Assembly: GCA_905207625.1 (NCBI GenBank)
Contig: CAJLLT010000023.1
Span: 1 to 32,526, forward strand
Length of the DNA: 32,526 bases
From: an uncultured Eubacteriales bacterium
Lineage (GTDB): Bacteria; Bacillota; Clostridia; Oscillospirales; UBA644
Reading direction: 5' to 3'
A model generated the notes under the pieces. It saw nothing but the letters and a program-made list of their open reading frames with translations, was not told the DNA's origin and did no database searches. Shown here in pieces: positions 1 to 7,024 of the stretch (within the stretch, counting starts at the first letter, position 1; each line of letters opens with the position of its first letter). The translations under genes were made by a program, and so were the position numbers.

Positions 1-16
1 CGGTCCATACGGACCG
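1..16. terminator. Hairpin at the window edge
   Basis: The first 16 bases form a perfect 6-bp stem (CGGTCC/GGACCG) around a 4-nt loop, about 44 nt beyond the stop codon of the S1-domain gene. It could be part of that gene's terminator. The T-tract that would decide this on the minus strand would lie outside the window, so the call is weak. Confidence 0.25.
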
Positions 17-59
17 TCCGCTGCCGGCGCCGGGGAAATACATCTGATTCCGAATACAG

Positions 60-983
60 TCAGGAAAAAACAGTCTGAATGATTTTCGGACAACATCCCG
101 GGGAATATGTAAAACCCTTTATATGATCTCTTTTTTCAAAATACCGGAACTCCGCCTTTTCCCCGTCCGAAGGGAAAACATCCACAAGATTCAGCTTTAT
201 TTTCATCTTTTCCGGGATAATGCTTTTTACATAGACCGTTGCTCTCATTCCGTCAACCATCTCCGGAAGCCCCTCCCTCAACTCAGCAAGCCCCGCAAGA
301 TTAGGCGTAAGCTCAATGAAAACCCCATAATCTTCTATGCTGCGGACCCACCCGCAAACGGTCTGCCCTGCACTGAAGGATGACACATTCTGTTCCCACG
401 TTCCCAAGAGTTCTTTATGGGAAAGGGTAAATCTTCCGGCGGAAGGGTCTATATCCTTTATCACTGCGCGGATGTTCTGCCCCACACTGAATCTGTCCGA
501 AGGATGACTGATCCGGGAAACAGAAATATTTTCTATACTCATCAGACCCACAATACCGCAACCTATATCAACAAAAGCTCCGAAAGGCTCCATATGAGTC
601 ACCTTTGCGTCAACCACATCTCCACGGCGCAAATTGTTCAGCATATACTCCAAAGCCTTTTTCTGCACATCGACACGGCTCAGGATCGCCACATCCCCGT
701 CCCTTGTATGGGAAATACTTTTAACTGAAAAACAACAGGTCTTGTTTACCCGGCTCAATACTGCTATATCCCGCACAGACCCGTCGGCTATTCCGAGAGC
801 GGCTTCCTGCCTGGGTATAACGGCTCTCAGATGCGGAATACCCAGATCAACTATCAGATTATGCTCCCCGTCACACAGTTTCACCTTTCCTTCGAGAGTT
901 CTTCCATCTGTCATAGCCCTTTGTACCGCAGCCATTGAATACGGAGCGGGAGGATAAAAACCTTCCGGTCTGAAATCTGTCAT
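60..983 (-). CDS. S1-domain RNA-binding protein
   Basis: A 307-residue protein resembling the short ribosomal protein S1-like (RpsA-like) proteins of Clostridia. Two clear S1 (OB-fold) domains lie at about residues 118-190 (RRGDVVDAKVTHMEPFGAFV, then IVGLMSIENIS) and 203-268 (AGQTVCGWVRSIEDYGVFIE). A more degenerate S1-like segment lies at about 28-110. S1 domains bind single-stranded RNA, so a cytoplasmic role in translation or RNA handling is expected. It is shorter than the four- to six-domain S1 of Gram-negative bacteria and need not be a stable ribosome component. The ATG at 983 is preceded by AAAGGA about 12 nt upstream. It is the last gene on the minus-strand run and is separated from the preceding mini-protein gene by a hairpin at 1061-1086. 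Confidence 0.85.
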   Translation of the reverse strand: MTDFRPEGFYPPAPYSMAAVQRAMTDGRTLEGKVKLCDGEHNLIVDLGIPHLRAVIPRQEAALGIADGSVRDIAVLSRVNKTCCFSVKSISHTRDGDVAILSRVDVQKKALEYMLNNLRRGDVVDAKVTHMEPFGAFVDIGCGIVGLMSIENISVSRISHPSDRFSVGQNIRAVIKDIDPSAGRFTLSHKELLGTWEQNVSSFSAGQTVCGWVRSIEDYGVFIELTPNLAGLAELREGLPEMVDGMRATVYVKSIIPEKMKIKLNLVDVFPSDGEKAEFRYFEKRDHIKGFTYSPGCCPKIIQTVFS

Positions 984-1060
984 TATATATCACAATCCTT
1001 TCCGTGCCTGATCCTTTGTCATGAAAATATATGCACGGATACGGAATAAAATGCAGCCTT

Positions 1061-1086
1061 AAGGGGGAAGCACACGCTTCCCCCTT
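1061..1086 (-). terminator. Hairpin after the mini-protein gene
   Basis: A perfect 11-bp inverted repeat (AAGGGGGAAGC/GCTTCCCCCTT) with a 4-nt loop. On the minus strand it lies about 95 nt beyond the mini-protein stop and is followed, after a short spacer, by ATTTTATT. The T-tract is weak and displaced, so termination may be incomplete. It separates the mini-protein from the S1-domain gene. Confidence 0.6.
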
Positions 1087-1181
1087 CGTCCAATGCGGGA
1101 ACATCTGTAAAGTTCCGCACCTTTATGACCCGTACCGTCACGGAGACGGATCACGGATATTTCGAACCTTAACTTTTACGT

Positions 1182-1310
1182 TCAGTTGCAGCCGCAGCCG
1201 TTGTTGCAACCGCATCCGTTATTCTCGCAACCGCAGCAATTATTAGCGGCTACACTGTAAACGATAACAGCAGCAATGAGCAGAGTCCAGAAAATATAGT
1301 TATTGCCCAT
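1182..1310 (-). CDS. 42-aa cysteine-rich membrane mini-protein
   Basis: An open frame of 42 codons from ATG at 1308-1310 to TGA at 1182-1184. The product starts MGNNYIFWTLLIAAVIVYSV, a single hydrophobic segment (residues 5-22). The last 20 residues are a Cys/Gly/Asn tail with seven cysteines (25, 26, 28, 33, 35, 39, 41), including two tandem NNGCGC units at 30-35 and 36-41. A very strong Shine-Dalgarno, AAAGGAGGA, lies 7 nt upstream. That, the coherent membrane-plus-tail design and isolation between two terminators make it a convincing gene despite its length. Tiny one-helix proteins with Gly- or Cys-rich ends are common in endospore formers (YjcZ-like sporulation proteins are the loosest comparison), but I cannot assign a family. 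Metal binding or disulfide cross-linking by the tail is inference. Confidence 0.8.
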   Translation of the reverse strand: MGNNYIFWTLLIAAVIVYSVAANNCCGCENNGCGCNNGCGCN

Positions 1311-1317
1311 GGATAGA

Positions 1318-1326
1318 TCCTCCTTT
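1318..1326 (-). promoter_or_regulatory. Strong ribosome binding site of the mini-protein
   Basis: On the minus strand this reads AAAGGAGGA, nearly fully complementary to the 3' end of 16S rRNA, and ends 7 nt before the ATG at 1310. It is the main non-coding evidence that the 42-codon frame is translated. Confidence 0.8.
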
Positions 1327-1536
1327 GGTAAGTATACGGCAGAGCCGTTTTCCCACTTCCGGGGCTGCGGTTTTCGCCGCCCTCACTACCCATATTATGA
1401 CAGACCCCGGATTGTGTTACCGGGAAAACCGCCTTTGAAATTCCGTACCCGGGATAATCTCGGCCTGCCCGCGGATATAGCCTGAGAAAAAGGTGCGGTA
1501 TGTTCTTTTTATTGCGATAAATCGGCAATAATAAAA

Positions 1537-1573
1537 TTTCCCGGCGGAGGATCTGAGCCGCTCCGTCGGGAAA
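1537..1573 (-). terminator. Terminator of the metK-to-lipoprotein operon
   Basis: A 12-bp inverted repeat (TTTCCCGGCGGA/TCCGTCGGGAAA, one G-T position) with a 13-nt loop, followed on the minus strand by TTTTATTATT. It begins 16 nt beyond the stop of the 1426-aa lipoprotein. The stretch 1327-1536, between it and the mini-protein's ribosome binding site, holds no gene and no convincing sigma-A promoter. Confidence 0.8.
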
Positions 1574-1589
1574 TAATGATTTATTCTTT

Positions 1590-4500
1590 TCAGCTCTGGG
1601 CCTTGTAATATGCGAGAATACCGTCTGTTACAGCCTGTGCGGCAGCGTCAAAGCCACCATCGGCAACAAACCATTCAAAGTCATATATATTGCTTATAAA
1701 GCCCATCTCAAACAGAACCGCAGGATATTGCATATGCCGGGCAACCTTGTAACGTCCGACCTTGCTTCCCCTCATGTTCAATCCTGTTTTCGAAGCGTAC
1801 GTTTTTATCATCGTGTCCGAAAGCAGTTTCCCCGCACCGTAACAGTAATAGGAGGTTGCTCCTTTATTGTTCACGGGATTCACCCCGTTACCTTGTCCGG
1901 GATGGTCCATATGAAGGGAAATGGTCATATCAGGATCGGACATTCTCATCTGGGAAATAAGTTCATCAAGAGAATACTTCTGTTCCCCGTTATGACTGAG
2001 GCTAACCGTCGCACCGAGGGCTTCCAGTTTGGCTTTCACGAGGCGGCTTATGGTGAGATTAATATAAGCCTCGGTATAATTGGTCGCAGCCCAGAAGCTT
2101 ACCGATCCGGTGGAATCGCTGTGTCCGGGGTCAACGATAATTTTGATCCCTTTAAGAGGTTTGGATCCGGAAGAAATCGATATAGGATTGCGGAAGCTGA
2201 GTATCAGGGATGTATCCGTCAGTTCGGCACTGTAACCGAAGGTAAAGTCGGACTTCTTATGCGTCAGAGTTATCTGGACCGAAGTATTTGATACCTCTTT
2301 GACCGATATTCCGGAAAACAGCGGGTTTGATGCTATCTGTTTAAGCTCGGGACAGTATCCGACATTATACAGCATTATCGTGGTCGTATCCCTTTCCGCC
2401 CATACGGAATAAAGATTCTTATCCGTTCCGATAAGTGTCATAACCGTTTTTTTACCGTCTCCGGACTGGGTAAAGGTTATGTTTGATATGGCTGAAAGGG
2501 CGTATGATTTAGTTTCGTCCCTTGTATATGTTCCGTTCTTGACATACAGCCCACTTCCCAGAAGGGCGAAGCCCCGGGCCTTGCTCACAACTGTATCCCA
2601 GGTGCCGGCAGAGGTTTTTCTGTACTCATCTTCCGTATTCGCCACATTGGTGGGGGCAAGGTCGCAGCCGTCGGAGTTCATACGTACGATATACGAACGG
2701 GGATCATTTATGACTTCCACCGTATTGGTCATTACCTTTACAGCGGTCGTCTGTCCCTTCATCTCGGCATAGAACACCGGAGTCCCGATCACCGCATTGC
2801 CGCTGATCTCAGGCAACACGAAAGTTCCTTCATAATAAGCTTTTACAAAACTTCCGTCCGAAGGTGCTTTTGCTGAGGTGGTCATTTTTACAGTATAATC
2901 CCCTACTTTTGCGTACACCGTGCTTCCTGCCGGAGCAGTACAGTAGAAGGTCAACTTTGTTCCGGAAACGTTGGCATAATCATACTGAGGTGAAAAAGAA
3001 CCCGACACGAAACCGAAAGATTTCATGGTATCGGAGGACACCGAAGCCTTTGCCCGGGTAACGGTCCAGATCTTTGTCACACCTTTATGCGTAAAGGTGA
3101 ACACATTGTCACCCACACTCAGCCCCGTGGCATAGTACGAGAAGTACCCCGTCGTCGAACGGGTCGTAACAGGTTCACCATTAACGTACAGCGGATACTC
3201 CGGATCCGAGACCCCCAGGACAAAAGCAGTCCGGGTGTCATTTGAAACGGACAGGGAATCTGCCGCAAGAAACAGTGTATCAGAAGCTTTTTTCACGGTA
3301 GAAGAACTGCCGGAAAAGAGACCCTTGGTCACCTTGACACAGTTTGAGCGGTTTGCGGCTATATCCCTGTAGCTGAAATAAACACCTCCGCTGACATTGC
3401 TCTTGGAGGAAATATAATCAGCCTGAAGCTTCAGCTCCTCGTAAGTCTTATATGGCTGCTTGGATTTATTCTGGGTCGAATCCATCTGCATTCCTATATA
3501 CAGTTCCACCTTCGTGGTGGAAACAAGCTCATTCCACCAGTCCACTACGGGGCAGAAGGGTGCCGTGGTGTGTGTTGTTTCCCAGTATACCTGGGGACAG
3601 ATATAGTCAAGCCAGCCGCTGAGCACCCATTTACGGGTATCGGCATAAATGGCGTAGTAGGATTCGTTTGAATTCGGGATATCCGTACCGAGGCTGTTGG
3701 ATGATTTCTTTGCCCACACGCCGAAGGGAGCCACTCCGAAAGCAACTTTCCTTCCGGACTTTTCTATGGCATTGTGAATGGAAAGGATAAGACTGTCGTT
3801 GTTGTTGCGTCTCCAGTCGGCACGGCTCATATTGGCGGGATTATACAGGGCAAAGGAAATATCATCGCTGAAACCGGCAGCATTGGTATCATACGGATAG
3901 AAATAATCGTCAAAGTGGATACCGTCAACGGAATAGTTATTTACTATCTCCATTACTCCGTCGGTTATAAGCTGTCTCACGGCGGGAATACCGGGATCGT
4001 ACCACATGGATTTGTTTCCGGACTTATCCTTGAAGAAAACCACCCATTCGGGGTTCTTTCTTGCAGGATTCTCCTCGGACAGAGCGGTCAGATCATGACC
4101 GAAAGCTATGCGGTAGGGATTTATCCAGGCATGAACCTCTATGTTAGCCGCATGAGCCTTCTGTATAAGATATTCAAGGCAGTCAAGCTGGATCTCCGAT
4201 CCCTGTTTTCCGGTCAGGTAAGTGGAGGACGGGAATATGGAGGATTTATAGAAAGCGTCCGATGTGGGTCTTACCTGGAAGAATATCGCGTTGAGTCCGG
4301 CATCCTTGCAGGTAGTGACAATAGCATCAAGTTCTTCCTTCAGTTTGTCTGCGCTAAGCCCCTGTCTGGACGGAAAGTCAAGATTTGATACCGTACCGAC
4401 CCAGACTCCTTTAAGCTTTTCTTTGCGCACGACAGGGCTCTCCCCCGGATCGGGCTCGGTATCGCCCTTGGGGGCGTTGAAAATGACAAAAAATGTATCG

Positions 4501-5870
4501 GCTATTCCTCCGTCATTGGTCTTGACATATATCGAAGTATATCCGTATCCGACGGCTGTAATGGTACCGTCCTGGGAAACCGTCGCAACACTCTCATCGG
4601 CTGAGGTAAGAGTATAACTCTTGTCATACGCGTTTTCGGGATAGACCGTCACCTGGACCTTAATCTTTTCACCTTTACGGGAGAAACTGTGGGAATACAG
4701 GGAAAATCTGACGCTTTCCGGATGGATCCTCATCTGAACATTGACGAGAAGGGTCTCGGAAAAGCCCCCGTCCTCGGTCGTTACCGTTATCACCGCCACA
4801 CCGTTGCCGACGGCGGTCACTGTTCCGTTTGCTGACACGGTCGCTACGGAATCGTCGGAGGAGGTATAGAAAACATTTTTATTACTTGCATCGGAGGGTC
4901 GGACGGATGGTTTTATGACATACGTCGCATTTTCCTCCCCCAGAGATATTTCATGATCGGGAAGGGTTATTCCCTCAGCGGAAATCGTGAAGTTGACCGT
5001 AACTTTGCAATACGCCTGCTTCTTTCTGTTTTCGGAAACGGCATATATGGTAGCGGTTCCGTTTTTATGGGGTGTCACAACTCCGGTTTCGGGGTCAACT
5101 GTGGCAACCTTTTCATTTGTCGAAGCCCATATCAGACCCCGTTCCGTAGTATTCAGAGGTTCCCAGACAGGGGTAAGGATCAGTTCATCATCCGAGTTCC
5201 GGAAGGTGAAAGAAGTCCTTGAGAAATTAACATCCTTCATCGCGACAAAAATATCGCAGGTCACGGAGCATATCGCGGAAAATGAACCGTCCGCGGTAGT
5301 CGCAACGATATCGGCACGACCCGGCGCAAGAGCGGTGACATTACCCTCGGTATCCACCTGTGCGACCTCGGGGTCGGAGGAAGACCATATAATACTTTTA
5401 TCAGTGGCATTTTCAGGCCAGACATAAGCGGAAAGAAGCGCGGTCTGTCCCCTTTCGGTAAAGGAAAGAGTGTTGTCCGTCAGAAGTATGCCCTCTACGG
5501 AAACATATTCCGGAGGAAGAGCAACCTCAATAACGCAGCAGCCGACTGCGCCGCCGTTTCCTGCCCGTGCCGTGATCATGGCGTAGCCGTTGGACACAGG
5601 GGTAACATTTCCCGCCGCATCCACCGTCGCCACAGACGGGTCGGAACTCATCCACATCACCGTTTTATCCTCTGTTTCAAGAGGATAAACGGCGGCGGAA
5701 AGCGACAAAGTCTGCTGCTTATCGGTAAATTTATATTCGGAAGTATCCAACCGCACCTCAACTGCCGCGGGTGCTGCCATATCTGTGGCACAACCGCAGA
5801 AAGCAAGGAGACAAGCCAGAGTTAAAAACAGAATTCTGACTGTGACAGAGACAAGTTTTTTTCCGGTCAT
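1590..5870 (-). CDS. Surface lipoprotein: 5x Big2, GHL10 glycosidase-like, amidase_3
   Basis: A 1426-residue multidomain protein. Residues 1-27 look like a lipoprotein signal ending in a cysteine (AFCGC, probable acylated Cys27; the lipobox is not canonical). Five bacterial Ig-like (Big2) domains follow at about 36-116, 122-206, 210-294, 297-379 and 383-464, each with a recurring S-D-x-S-V-A-T-V-type core. Residues 483-850 match the GHL10/DUF187 family (LKGVWVGTVSNLDFPS, FFQVRPTSDAFY, HAWINPYR, DGIHFDDYFYP), a (beta/alpha)8 glycosidase-like fold often linked to cell-wall glycans. Residues 860-1235 are beta-rich and unassigned. Residues 1239-1426 are an N-acetylmuramoyl-L-alanine amidase_3 with the expected zinc and catalytic residues His1250 (DPGHS), Glu1267, His1320 (SLHMDH) and Glu1388 (LFEMGFISN). 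The protein is probably anchored outside the membrane and acts on peptidoglycan. AAAGGA lies about 9 nt before the ATG. Confidence 0.9.
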   Translation of the reverse strand: MTGKKLVSVTVRILFLTLACLLAFCGCATDMAAPAAVEVRLDTSEYKFTDKQQTLSLSAAVYPLETEDKTVMWMSSDPSVATVDAAGNVTPVSNGYAMITARAGNGGAVGCCVIEVALPPEYVSVEGILLTDNTLSFTERGQTALLSAYVWPENATDKSIIWSSSDPEVAQVDTEGNVTALAPGRADIVATTADGSFSAICSVTCDIFVAMKDVNFSRTSFTFRNSDDELILTPVWEPLNTTERGLIWASTNEKVATVDPETGVVTPHKNGTATIYAVSENRKKQAYCKVTVNFTISAEGITLPDHEISLGEENATYVIKPSVRPSDASNKNVFYTSSDDSVATVSANGTVTAVGNGVAVITVTTEDGGFSETLLVNVQMRIHPESVRFSLYSHSFSRKGEKIKVQVTVYPENAYDKSYTLTSADESVATVSQDGTITAVGYGYTSIYVKTNDGGIADTFFVIFNAPKGDTEPDPGESPVVRKEKLKGVWVGTVSNLDFPSRQGLSADKLKEELDAIVTTCKDAGLNAIFFQVRPTSDAFYKSSIFPSSTYLTGKQGSEIQLDCLEYLIQKAHAANIEVHAWINPYRIAFGHDLTALSEENPARKNPEWVVFFKDKSGNKSMWYDPGIPAVRQLITDGVMEIVNNYSVDGIHFDDYFYPYDTNAAGFSDDISFALYNPANMSRADWRRNNNDSLILSIHNAIEKSGRKVAFGVAPFGVWAKKSSNSLGTDIPNSNESYYAIYADTRKWVLSGWLDYICPQVYWETTHTTAPFCPVVDWWNELVSTTKVELYIGMQMDSTQNKSKQPYKTYEELKLQADYISSKSNVSGGVYFSYRDIAANRSNCVKVTKGLFSGSSSTVKKASDTLFLAADSLSVSNDTRTAFVLGVSDPEYPLYVNGEPVTTRSTTGYFSYYATGLSVGDNVFTFTHKGVTKIWTVTRAKASVSSDTMKSFGFVSGSFSPQYDYANVSGTKLTFYCTAPAGSTVYAKVGDYTVKMTTSAKAPSDGSFVKAYYEGTFVLPEISGNAVIGTPVFYAEMKGQTTAVKVMTNTVEVINDPRSYIVRMNSDGCDLAPTNVANTEDEYRKTSAGTWDTVVSKARGFALLGSGLYVKNGTYTRDETKSYALSAISNITFTQSGDGKKTVMTLIGTDKNLYSVWAERDTTTIMLYNVGYCPELKQIASNPLFSGISVKEVSNTSVQITLTHKKSDFTFGYSAELTDTSLILSFRNPISISSGSKPLKGIKIIVDPGHSDSTGSVSFWAATNYTEAYINLTISRLVKAKLEALGATVSLSHNGEQKYSLDELISQMRMSDPDMTISLHMDHPGQGNGVNPVNNKGATSYYCYGAGKLLSDTMIKTYASKTGLNMRGSKVGRYKVARHMQYPAVLFEMGFISNIYDFEWFVADGGFDAAAQAVTDGILAYYKAQS

Positions 5871-5894
5871 TTTCCGTCCTTTCCGATAAAAATA

Positions 5895-6611
5895 TCAGTC
5901 CTGAACCTTCCTTACAAGAATCAGAGGCGTACACTGATCGTCCTGACCCGCAGGGTTATCTCTTACAATTTCCGCAAGATGCTCATCGCTGTCGGTAACT
6001 GCGTCACACTTGCCGAGAACCTTCACGGAAATATCGCAGGCATCGACTATCATGCATTTTATTCCCAGGGTATTGTAGATCTCATTGCAGACGCCGGAGG
6101 GATTTACGGGATTAAGTATGCCGTAGTCGTAGTACTCCTTATAGGATATATCATAATCAATAAGTCCGTCTATTCCGTCCACTTCATGACCGCAGACATC
6201 GTAAAAAACCCCTTTTTTACCGAATATCTTCGTCACGCCGGAGCAAAAGGCAGCCCACAGAACCCGGGGAAGACCGCAGATATCTATTATCAGTTGCATT
6301 TTGTACGGAGTACCGGCACCGGGACCGGCTGGGGTCACGTGGACAAACCGACAAAGCAGTTTTGCCCAGAACCCGGGATGAATGTCCTTACGGTAAACTA
6401 TTCTCTTCTGGCACAGGGCAATTATCTTTTCGCTTATGGAGATCATATCCCCCTCCCTGTAATAAGGAAGAGCGTATTCACGGAGCACGTCTATATAATC
6501 GTCGCCGATATTTACAAACCGGGTCTTAAGGGCATATCTTTCATAATTAACCCCGTCCACGGTACGCAAAACATTTTTACCCTCATTCGGGGTCAGGACC
6601 TTTTCTTCCAT
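5895..6611 (-). CDS. Short CofE-like (F420-0:gamma-glutamyl ligase family) protein
   Basis: A 238-residue protein of the F420-0:gamma-glutamyl ligase (CofE, PF01996) superfamily, in the short form that Clostridia often carry. Recognisable stretches are YYREGDMISISEKIIALCQ (the family's 'D-v-v-v-i-S-x-k' segment), a Gly/Pro-rich loop (HVTPAGPGAGTPYKMQ) and NPVNPSGVCNEIY. True CofE adds gamma-linked glutamates to F420-0 using GTP. No other F420 biosynthesis gene is in the window, so the substrate here is unknown and a generic amide ligase is the safest reading. AGGAG lies 7 nt before the ATG, 13 nt beyond the stop of the HIT gene, so it is co-transcribed. A second, longer family member lies at 19422. 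Confidence 0.75.
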   Translation of the reverse strand: MEEKVLTPNEGKNVLRTVDGVNYERYALKTRFVNIGDDYIDVLREYALPYYREGDMISISEKIIALCQKRIVYRKDIHPGFWAKLLCRFVHVTPAGPGAGTPYKMQLIIDICGLPRVLWAAFCSGVTKIFGKKGVFYDVCGHEVDGIDGLIDYDISYKEYYDYGILNPVNPSGVCNEIYNTLGIKCMIVDACDISVKVLGKCDAVTDSDEHLAEIVRDNPAGQDDQCTPLILVRKVQD

Positions 6612-6624
6612 GTTCCGTCTCCTC

Positions 6625-6972
6625 TCAGCACATTGTCCCGCTGAGCTGTTTTCCGCCCAACAGGTGGAAATGCAGATGCTTCACCGACTGGGCCCCGTCA
6701 TCCCCGCAGTTGGTGATAACGCGGTAACCGTTCGTCAGTCCCTGCTGTTCGGCTATTTTTGTTATGACACCGAAAATATGGGCAATAAGCGCTCCGTTCT
6801 CGGTCTCATTGTAGCCGGAGATGGCAGAAAGAACATGTTTCTTTGGTAGGACAAGTATATGCACCGGTGCCTGGGGGTTTATGTCCCGGAACGCATACAC
6901 GGTCTCATCCTCATAAACTTTGGAAGAGGGTATCTGTCCCGCAACTATTTTACAGAATAAGCAGTCCTGCAT
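6625..6972 (-). CDS. HIT family nucleotide hydrolase (HinT-like)
   Basis: A 115-residue histidine-triad protein. The N-terminal CLFCKIVAGQIPSSKVYED and the C-terminal triad HLHFHLLGG (His99, His101, His103; His101 is the expected nucleophile) are diagnostic of the HinT branch, which hydrolyses adenosine phosphoramidates such as aminoacyl-AMP adducts. Cys4 and Cys7 match the zinc-site cysteines seen in many HinT proteins. The length is normal. The gene lies 52 nt after alaS on the same strand. Pairing of a HIT protein with an aminoacyl-tRNA synthetase is functionally sensible, since HinT can clear lysyl- and other aminoacyl-adenylates. AGAGGAAA precedes the ATG. Confidence 0.92.
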   Translation of the reverse strand: MQDCLFCKIVAGQIPSSKVYEDETVYAFRDINPQAPVHILVLPKKHVLSAISGYNETENGALIAHIFGVITKIAEQQGLTNGYRVITNCGDDGAQSVKHLHFHLLGGKQLSGTMC

Positions 6973-7024
6973 TTTCGTTTCCTCTCATTCCGATTATTGC
7001 CCTTGGAAGAGCTTTTAATCAATC

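Noticed and set aside
1250..1528. A 92-codon minus-strand frame overlapping the mini-protein gene
   Set aside because: It runs in a different frame through the mini-protein's leader, has no ribosome binding site and its protein looks random. The 42-codon frame with AAAGGAGGA is the real gene.
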